From Bacteroidota bacterium (GTDB lineage Bacteria > Bacteroidota > Bacteroidia > Bacteroidales > Lentimicrobiaceae): a stretch of DNA of 5,952 nt. Below the pieces are notes generated by a model. The model ran no database searches, was not told the DNA's origin, and saw only the letters and a list, made by a program, of their open reading frames with translations. Shown piece by piece: positions 1 to 4,922 of the stretch; position 1 is the first letter of the stretch, and each line of letters starts with the position of its first letter. The position numbers were made by a program, and so were the translations under genes. The DNA lies in assembly GCA_023434665.1 (NCBI GenBank), contig JAEYSM010000034.1, forward strand, positions 1 to 5,952, read 5' to 3'.

Positions 1-1284
1 TAAATTATATGGTTGTGTTTTATTAAGGAAGAACACTTGCACTCCTCCCTGTCCGAACAAATAAAAGTTCCCTGCAATTCGTACTTGTGCTCCTAATCCT
101 GTCATTGATGACATTTGTATTCCTCTGATCTGATGATCTCTATCCTGAAAATCAATTACTTCGCCTTTCTTATAGGTTTCGGCATTCCATCTTCCGGTAA
201 CTCCTTTTTCCCATACTAACCACTGCAATACATATACATCAAATTTTTGCCTGTCTATAAAATTATATTTCAGTCCCGCAGGAATGCCAAGGTAGTAGAT
301 CTCATTTCGGAATTCACTGTAAACCGACCCGATAACATCGGTAGTAACTTTGAAAGCCAGACGGGTATATGTAACTCCTGCTTCAATACTCAGCCGTGGA
401 GCAATCCTTTTATCGAGCATAATACCAAACGACAATGGGGCATCATGAATAGTGTTTCGGACATCTTCGAAGTAAGAAGTTTCGTTGGCCAGATAGGCTG
501 AAAACTCATCGTGTTCGAAACGGGTATTGTCTTTTGTCATGGCATTGCGTCCCTGGCTAAGGTCGTTACCCGAAGTCACTCCATAAGCCAGTGCCAGGTT
601 CCAGTTGTCTGATTTGGCAGTGCCGGGAGTAATCAGCTCCTGCTCGGGCGATAACCTGAGTTCATCTATCATCACAACCGGTTTATCCCTTTCCGGTCTC
701 AGGGCCAGGGAGGGAACATCAGCTGATGCAAGCTCAAGCTCCGGAGCGGCTATTGAATTTAACATTTCAAGTTCAGGCGATACAGGTATTGGGGCACTCT
801 CTGAATTTTCCTCAGCAGATTTTTTGTTGGATGACTCATTTTGTGCTAAATCAGTTTGATCTTCTGATGCGTCTGCTTTAGTTTCCTTAATCGCTTGAGA
901 CTTAATGGGAGTTTCCATGCTATCGTCCGTTGCTGATTTTTCAGCAATGCTGATCTGTTTGTCTTCCTTTAAATCATCCGGAGCGGTACTCGTATCATTC
1001 TGACCATCCTGAGAGGCATTCACATCATTCTGAACTACAGGTTGTTGTGCTGACTGTTTGTTAGTTGTGGTACCGTCATTAGAAACAATTAAGAAACCTA
1101 TACCTAATCCAATAAGAAGCAGGAGAGAAGCAGCCAGAGAAGTATATCGCAAGACAGTCGCTTTCCGGCGTCTTTTAGCAACTCCATCCATAATACCATC
1201 AAACAGGCCATCCGGGGGTTTCACCTCGAAATTGCTGAAGGCATTGGCGGCCATATTTTTCAGGCTATCATTATTTTCGTGCAT
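1..1284 (-). CDS. Putative dual membrane-spanning anti-sigma factor (N-terminal helix, disordered linker, outer-membrane beta-barrel), C-terminus cut off
   Basis: An open frame of 428 codons runs off the left edge without a stop. Residues 1-41 are short, hydrophilic and end in KRRRK, which fits a cytoplasmic N-terminus. The segment FSNFEVKPPDGLFDGIM (16-32) resembles the N-terminal motif of Bacteroidota proteins encoded next to ECF sigma genes. One hydrophobic helix lies at about 46-67. Residues 68-225 are a polar, acidic, low-complexity linker (Q, N, S, D, E, K, P) with a small PELEM/PELEL duplication at 170-185. From 226 on, alternating polar/apolar strands such as WNLALAYGV, LSIEAGVTYTRLAFKV, YYLGIPAGLKYNF and FYLFGQGGVQVFF read as an outer-membrane beta-barrel of the PorT/OmpA-like clan. 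The start ATG overlaps the stop of the upstream ECF sigma gene (TAATG), so the two are translationally coupled. By analogy with Bacteroides Dma proteins, the N-terminus would hold the sigma factor and the barrel would sense the outer membrane. The anti-sigma role is inferred. Alternative: an ordinary OmpA-like barrel protein with an uncleaved anchor. Confidence 0.88.
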   Translation of the reverse strand, partial: MHENNDSLKNMAANAFSNFEVKPPDGLFDGIMDGVAKRRRKATVLRYTSLAASLLLLIGLGIGFLIVSNDGTTTNKQSAQQPVVQNDVNASQDGQNDTSTAPDDLKEDKQISIAEKSATDDSMETPIKSQAIKETKADASEDQTDLAQNESSNKKSAEENSESAPIPVSPELEMLNSIAAPELELASADVPSLALRPERDKPVVMIDELRLSPEQELITPGTAKSDNWNLALAYGVTSGNDLSQGRNAMTKDNTRFEHDEFSAYLANETSYFEDVRNTIHDAPLSFGIMLDKRIAPRLSIEAGVTYTRLAFKVTTDVIGSVYSEFRNEIYYLGIPAGLKYNFIDRQKFDVYVLQWLVWEKGVTGRWNAETYKKGEVIDFQDRDHQIRGIQMSSMTGLGAQVRIAGNFYLFGQGGVQVFFLNKTQPYNL

Positions 1285-1901
1285 TACTGCTTTTTTTTTC
1301 TTTCAGTTAATCGTTTTTGCAACCAGGTTCTTGCGCGGGCGTATTGAGACTTCGAAGTGCCTTCACTAATCCCTAGCATGGCGCTGATTTCTTTATGCGA
1401 GTATTCTTCAATTGCAAACAAGTTGAAGACAGTTCTAAATCCCATAGGCATTTCCTTTATAGCCTGATACAGCATCTCTGCAGGGTAGATTTCTTCTGTG
1501 TCTCTTTCGATGATATTTTCGGTGACAACGTACTCGGCTGATTCACTATTAAGAACCATATGTTGTTGACCGGCGGCTTCAATATCGAGACTGTTCCGAA
1601 GAATATCTTTTTTACGGAGCTTTTCGAGCGCCGTATTGACCATAATCCTGCGCATCCAACCTTCCAAAGAACCTTTTGCACCATAGCTGTCGAGTTTAAG
1701 GAAGACTCTGATGAATCCTTCCTGAAGAAAATCTTCAGCCATGCTGTGATCGACGGCATAACGAAGACACACCCCAAACATTTTAGGAGCGAACCTTTCG
1801 TAAAGTTGCTTCTGAGCCAGTGCATGGCCTGAAAGACACTGACGAATGAGTAACTCCTCATCAATCAGCGTTTCAGAAGTTATTTTCTCGCGTCGATTCA
1901 T
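1284..1901 (-). CDS. RNA polymerase ECF-type sigma-70 factor
   Basis: This 205-residue protein has the usual length and two-domain build of an ECF sigma factor. Region 2 spans about 33-98, with AEDFLQEGFIRVF (55-67) and the DNA-melting/-10 recognition segment SLEGWMRRIMVNTALEKLRKK (78-98). A variable linker covers about 99-142. Region 4 spans about 145-200, with a helix-turn-helix in YSHKEISAMLGISEGTSKSQ (167-186) that would contact the -35 element. It should direct core RNA polymerase to a small regulon, probably including its own operon. It ends in a lysine-rich tail encoded by a run of nine A, and its TAA stop overlaps the ATG of the membrane-anchored barrel protein, the likely anti-sigma partner. 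No Shine-Dalgarno sequence is visible before ATG 1901, and an ECF-like promoter candidate lies directly upstream. I see no extra C-terminal sensory domain, so control should come from the partner protein. Confidence 0.95.
   Translation of the reverse strand: MNRREKITSETLIDEELLIRQCLSGHALAQKQLYERFAPKMFGVCLRYAVDHSMAEDFLQEGFIRVFLKLDSYGAKGSLEGWMRRIMVNTALEKLRKKDILRNSLDIEAAGQQHMVLNSESAEYVVTENIIERDTEEIYPAEMLYQAIKEMPMGFRTVFNLFAIEEYSHKEISAMLGISEGTSKSQYARARTWLQKRLTERKKKQ
1290..1296 (-). other. Candidate -1 slippery heptamer A_AAA_AAG at the sigma/anti-sigma junction
   Basis: On the minus strand the last sigma codons read AGA AAA AAA AAG CAG TAA. The heptamer A_AAA_AAG sits in the correct phase for simultaneous tRNA slippage and is the same sequence used in E. 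coli dnaX. The longer A9 run (1291-1299) could also cause transcriptional slippage. The downstream gene is in the -1 frame, so a shift here reads GCA GTA ATG CAC and continues into it with no stop. Purine- or A-rich sequence before a start codon is also normal for Bacteroidota translation initiation, which would explain the run without frameshifting. Confidence 0.35.
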
Positions 1902-1907
1902 TGTTTA

Positions 1908-1932
1908 GATGCAGCGGTGCTTTAAAAGTTGC
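1908..1932 (-). promoter_or_regulatory. Candidate ECF-type promoter of the sigma operon
   Basis: On the minus strand GCAAC (1932-1928) is followed after 16 bases by CATC (1911-1908). This resembles the -35 AAC-type and -10 CGTC-type elements and spacing of ECF promoters, and would fit autoregulation by the sigma factor. The -10-like element is only six bases before the ATG, so the transcript would be nearly leaderless. The motif is short and could be chance. Confidence 0.25.
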
Positions 1933-1956
1933 ACAGTGCTAAAAGTAAACAATTTT

Positions 1957-1969
1957 CCAAATAGTTTGG
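1957..1969. repeat. Short inverted repeat upstream of the sigma gene
   Basis: CCAAA-TAG-TTTGG is a perfect 5-bp inverted repeat with a 3-base centre, located 55-68 bases before the sigma start. It is too short and AT-rich to be a convincing terminator and has no clean U tract on either strand. It could be an operator, or nothing. Confidence 0.25.
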
Positions 1970-1985
1970 GTTATTTCAGGATTTT

Positions 1986-2034
1986 GCAGTCAGTATCTAG
2001 CGGTCAGCAATCAGCGGTTAGCAGTCAGCAGTCA
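1986..2034 (-). repeat. Heptanucleotide tandem array, seven units
   Basis: On the minus strand, exactly seven consecutive 7-bp units follow the response regulator stop by one base: TGACTGC, TGACTGC, TAACCGC, TGATTGC, TGACCGC, TAGATAC, TGACTGC. The consensus is TGACTGC. Every unit begins with a stop triplet (TGA, TAA or TAG), and because seven is not a multiple of three, successive units block all three minus-strand frames. No hairpin typical of a terminator is apparent. It separates the two-component operon from the sigma operon. Confidence 0.85.
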
Positions 2035-2035
2035 C

Positions 2036-2716
2036 TCAGTGCGTTTCTGCCACTTCATCAATGATGCCATTTGCTATAGCATAGCGAACAAGTCCAACTA
2101 CTGTTTTGGTTTTTGTTTTGGTGAGAATATTACGACGATGAGTCTCAACTGTACGCTCACTAATAAATAACTTATTGGCTATATCTATTGTACTGTATTC
2201 GGCAGCAATAAGTTCCAGAATTTCTCTTTCCCTGGCAGATAATCGGGCGGGTGCATCCTTATTTACCTGTGCTTGCTGAGGTTGTTTAACTCTCAGATTT
2301 TCAAGGAGAATTGACTGTACATCCCGTCCCAGATAACTTCCGTTTTCAGATACAATTCTTATAGCTTCAAGCACTTCATTCATGTTAGTCCGTTTTAATA
2401 TATAGCCCGAGGCACCTGCTTCAGCCATCTGGGTTATCATATTAACGTCTTCGTGCATTGTAAGGGCAAGAACTTTTATATCAGGGTCAATCTCTTTTAG
2501 TTTTCGGGTGGTTTCTATTCCCGAACCACCAGGCATATTAATATCAGCTAATGCAACATCCACTTTATGCTCATTGATAAATTCTATAGCCTGTGCCATG
2601 GAGTTTACTCCTCCAACAAATACAATATCTTTTTCGTCCTGTAGTAATGATTTTAGTCCATCAATTATTAGTTGATGGTCGTCAATTATAAGTACTTTTA
2701 TGGGTAGTTGATTCAT
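2036..2716 (-). CDS. NarL/FixJ-family response regulator (receiver plus LuxR-type HTH)
   Basis: This 226-residue DNA-binding response regulator is standard in length and domain order. The receiver spans about 6-122. Acidic residues D12 and D13 would hold Mg2+, D58 in ADINMPG is the phosphate acceptor, T86 is the switch Thr and K108 is the conserved Lys. A Q/K/P linker (about 142-156) leads to a LuxR-type HTH at about 157-218, with LSAREREILELIA and the recognition region NKLFISERTVETHRRNI. Phosphorylation by the adjacent kinase should promote dimerisation and DNA binding. Its start lies inside the 3' end of the kinase gene, with a 35-bp overlap in a different frame. No Shine-Dalgarno sequence is visible, so it probably depends on translational coupling. 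A tandem heptamer array begins one base after its TGA stop. Target genes are not shown by the sequence; the divergent secreted-protein promoter is the nearest candidate. Confidence 0.96.
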   Translation of the reverse strand: MNQLPIKVLIIDDHQLIIDGLKSLLQDEKDIVFVGGVNSMAQAIEFINEHKVDVALADINMPGGSGIETTRKLKEIDPDIKVLALTMHEDVNMITQMAEAGASGYILKRTNMNEVLEAIRIVSENGSYLGRDVQSILLENLRVKQPQQAQVNKDAPARLSAREREILELIAAEYSTIDIANKLFISERTVETHRRNILTKTKTKTVVGLVRYAIANGIIDEVAETH

Positions 2717-4715
2717 GAGTAATAGTATTTTTAGGTATTACAATACTAATGGTAGTTCCGTGATTCTCATTGCTGTCGATGAATAAACTGCCATTAATAT
2801 TTTCCACACGCGATTTTAGAATATGCAAACCTCCATTGATTAAGGACGCTTCCTTAGGATCAAATCCACACCCGTTATCTTCAGCCATCAGGGTTATTTC
2901 AGTTTCACTTTCAATCAACTGGACCGAGAAAGTAGTAGCTCCCGAGTGCTTGATTGTATTATTCAATAGTTCCTGAACTGCCCTGTATAATGAATTTTCA
3001 ACCAGACTGTCGGATAATGTTTCCACACCAAAGATTTCAACATCCATCTTTAAGCGGTTACTCTGGTTGACCTGGGTTGCAAGGTTATTAATCGCATTTA
3101 CCAATCCTGTACGAGTGAGACCCGCTGTAGCCAGATTATGGGATATATCGCGCAATTCATAGAATGCTTCATCCACACTCTGGAGTGTTGATTCAAGTAT
3201 TGATTGCCTTCGCTCTTGCGATAATGAGGTTTTGTCTTTTAAAACACTGATGTTTAATCTGGCAACCGACAACATTTGTCCCAAACTATCGTGCAATTCT
3301 TGTCCAATTCTGTTTCTTTCCTGGATTTCTGCCTCAATGGCTGCCCTGGATTTTTTCTCGTTCAATTTCATTAATGCTTCCTGTAACTTTGCATTCTGCC
3401 TGTGCTTATAATCCCTGTAATATAGATACAGACCTATTACAATAAATACTGCCGCCAATATAATGAAAAGCATCATCGAGTTCTTATGTTTGAGTTCTAA
3501 AGACTGGCGCCTGATTTCGAATTGTTTCTCCTGGTTCATCTCGCTCAGATTGGCAATTTCCTGATTATAAATCTGGTGAAAGATGGTTTGACTAACAACC
3601 TGTTCTTTAAGCTCAACAAATTTTCTATATTCTTTTAAACTGTTTTTATAGTCACCGGCTGCTTCATAAACTAATGATAAAACCTCCCGACATTCTGAAG
3701 CAAGCAATTGGTTATCGATTGTCTTAGCTATAAGGATTGCTTTGTTAGTAAGGTCAAACGCTTCATCTACCTCATTTTGCTTAGTTAGTACCCGGGCAAT
3801 TCCGAGGTTGGCAAATGCCTCCTGGTATGGTTGTTTGATTTGCTGAGCAATACTCTTGCTTTTCTTATAATAAGCCAGGGCTTTCTCCTGCTCGTTTCCT
3901 ATATCAGAAAACATATTTCCCATACCCTGTAATGTAATACATAAACCGTATTTATTATTGATTTGCCGGTCAACCTCAAGTGATTTATTAAAATAATAGA
4001 GTGCTGAATCATATACTTTTTCCTGGGAATGTAAAAGGGCTATATTTCCAAGTGCCGCCGAAATACCGGGTTTTGAACCTAACTCTGTAAAACCTTTTCT
4101 TGCTTTTATAAAGCACTCTTTAGCTTTATTATAATTTTTTATTTTCATGTAAACCAAACCCATGTTATTCAATGCACTGGCTTTATTACGTTCCAGGGAT
4201 TTTGAATCATAGATGTCAATTGCTTCGTTCAGGTAATTGAGAGCTTCTTTGTAGTTGCCTATCTTTGTGTTTACATTTCCCAGATTATTATAAACATCAG
4301 CTTTAAGACTGTTATCTTCAAGAGTGGATGCCAGTGCCAATGCTTTAAAAAAGAAGTCGGTAGCATTTCCATAATTAGCCTGAACATGATAAGTAGCTCC
4401 TATCAGGCTGAATATTCTTACTTTTTTCTCAACCTCACTGTTATTAACTCCGGCAAGCATGTTGTTTGCAATCAACCTTGCACTATCAGGATTTGAATGG
4501 AGAAGAATCTTCACTTTATCAAGTAATTGGTCATATTCGGGAGTTGGTTTTGTGCCCGATTCAGATTTACTGATCACGCTGGTTCCTTCTGTTGAACTTA
4601 ATTTCTGACAATATATTCCACTCAGAGGAATTATAGTGAGTAAGCATGCAGTTATCACTAGCTTATTAAACGGTTTTAATAGCAGTGCCCATATGTCATA
4701 TAATGTGTTCATCAT
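2682..4715 (-). CDS. TPR-containing sensor histidine kinase (HisKA_3/HATPase, NarX/DesK type)
   Basis: This 677-residue membrane kinase has a hydrophobic N-terminal segment (about 17-35) that is a signal peptide or anchor. About seven TPR units follow between 66 and 373 (for example 139-172, 179-212, 219-252, 259-293), probably periplasmic and ligand- or protein-binding. After a coiled-coil-like stretch, a transmembrane helix lies at about 414-433. The HisKA_3 dimerisation domain begins near 463, with phospho-acceptor H475 in GQELHDSLGQ. The ATPase domain (about 575-660) has N box N585/N586, G1 box DNGCGFD (613-619) and G2-like GGL (628-630), so it looks catalytically intact. It should autophosphorylate and pass phosphate to the overlapping NarL-type regulator. 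Two consecutive ATGs compete: AGGAG at 4723-4719 is 3 bases from ATG 4715 and 6 from ATG 4712. The second (676 residues) has the better spacing. The YC at 35-36 is not a good lipobox. Confidence 0.95.
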   Translation of the reverse strand: MMNTLYDIWALLLKPFNKLVITACLLTIIPLSGIYCQKLSSTEGTSVISKSESGTKPTPEYDQLLDKVKILLHSNPDSARLIANNMLAGVNNSEVEKKVRIFSLIGATYHVQANYGNATDFFFKALALASTLEDNSLKADVYNNLGNVNTKIGNYKEALNYLNEAIDIYDSKSLERNKASALNNMGLVYMKIKNYNKAKECFIKARKGFTELGSKPGISAALGNIALLHSQEKVYDSALYYFNKSLEVDRQINNKYGLCITLQGMGNMFSDIGNEQEKALAYYKKSKSIAQQIKQPYQEAFANLGIARVLTKQNEVDEAFDLTNKAILIAKTIDNQLLASECREVLSLVYEAAGDYKNSLKEYRKFVELKEQVVSQTIFHQIYNQEIANLSEMNQEKQFEIRRQSLELKHKNSMMLFIILAAVFIVIGLYLYYRDYKHRQNAKLQEALMKLNEKKSRAAIEAEIQERNRIGQELHDSLGQMLSVARLNISVLKDKTSLSQERRQSILESTLQSVDEAFYELRDISHNLATAGLTRTGLVNAINNLATQVNQSNRLKMDVEIFGVETLSDSLVENSLYRAVQELLNNTIKHSGATTFSVQLIESETEITLMAEDNGCGFDPKEASLINGGLHILKSRVENINGSLFIDSNENHGTTISIVIPKNTITHESTTHKSTYN

Positions 4716-4718
4716 TTG

Positions 4719-4723
4719 CTCCT
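4719..4723 (-). promoter_or_regulatory. Shine-Dalgarno AGGAG of the kinase gene
   Basis: AGGAG reads on the minus strand six bases before ATG 4712 and three before ATG 4715. It is the only clear Shine-Dalgarno sequence seen ahead of a gene start in this window, and it favours the second ATG as the true start. Confidence 0.6.
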
Positions 4724-4756
4724 GTAAGATAGAATAACCATACTGGTTACTTGTGA

Positions 4757-4764
4757 CAAATGTA
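4757..4764 (-). promoter_or_regulatory. Bacteroidota-type -7 element (TACATTTG) for the kinase-regulator operon
   Basis: TACATTTG matches the Bacteroidota -7 consensus TAnnTTTG exactly and lies about 41 bases before the kinase start, giving a plausible 5' leader of roughly 35 bases. No TTTG -33 element is found at the usual 19-21 base spacing, so the promoter may need an activator. That would fit the repeat sites upstream. Confidence 0.45.
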
Positions 4765-4818
4765 ATGAAGGATTTTAGGTTTTAGACCTGAAAATTAAGC
4801 CTTAACATAAAAATCAGT

Positions 4819-4861
4819 AGTTCTACGTAGGGTTTTTTAAGGAAATATACCGAGTTCTACG
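4819..4861. repeat. 9-bp direct repeat AGTTCTACG, possible response-regulator sites
   Basis: AGTTCTACG occurs at 4819-4827 and 4853-4861, 34 bp apart (about three helical turns). The first copy lies in GTAG-TT-CTAC-GTAG (4817-4830), which contains an inverted repeat and the 8-bp palindrome CTACGTAG. Both copies lie between divergent genes, 55-105 bp upstream of the kinase -7 element and 60-105 bp from the secreted-protein start. That is where an activator such as the encoded NarL-type regulator would bind. Binding is inferred. Confidence 0.4.
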
Positions 4862-4890
4862 GATACCCAAATCAAAAGTACCTCTCTAAA

Positions 4891-4918
4891 TTTGACCCAC
4901 AACCTATTAAATATTTTG
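4891..4918 (+). promoter_or_regulatory. Weak promoter-like elements before the secreted-protein gene
   Basis: TTTG (4891-4894) is followed after 17 bases by TATTTTG (4912-4918), a degenerate match to the Bacteroidota -33 TTTG and -7 TAnnTTTG pair. The spacing is short, the -7 box is imperfect, and transcription would begin almost at the ATG. This is a marginal call. Confidence 0.15.
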
Positions 4919-4922
4919 ATGT

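Noticed and set aside
247..1369. Several plus-strand open frames (247-501, 605-859, 1058-1369) as separate genes
   Set aside because: They lie antisense within the barrel-protein and sigma genes, lack domain-like composition, and the minus frame is continuous with recognisable protein features.
1457..1864. Alternative reading frames inside the sigma gene, on both strands (minus 1457-1864, plus 1560-1832)
   Set aside because: The sigma factor has complete region 2 and region 4 motifs across this stretch; the other frames show no domain and are shadows.
1957..1969. CCAAA-TAG-TTTGG as a rho-independent terminator of the two-component operon
   Set aside because: The stem is only 5 bp and AT-rich, with no proper U tract after it on the minus strand. 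It is listed only as an inverted repeat.
1986..2034. CRISPR array
   Set aside because: Units are 7 bp and directly adjacent, with no spacers and no cas genes nearby.
2770..2976. Plus-strand frame opposite the kinase ATPase domain
   Set aside because: It is antisense to highly conserved N-box to G2-box coding sequence, with no ribosome site and no recognisable domain.
4605..4626. Lipoprotein signal at the kinase N-terminus (LSGIYC)
   Set aside because: The residue before Cys is Tyr rather than Gly, Ala or Ser, so a standard signal peptide or anchor is more likely.
4919..4921. Upstream ATG at 4919 as start of the plus-strand gene
   Set aside because: It is in a different frame from the secreted protein; ATG 4923 gives a complete signal peptide.
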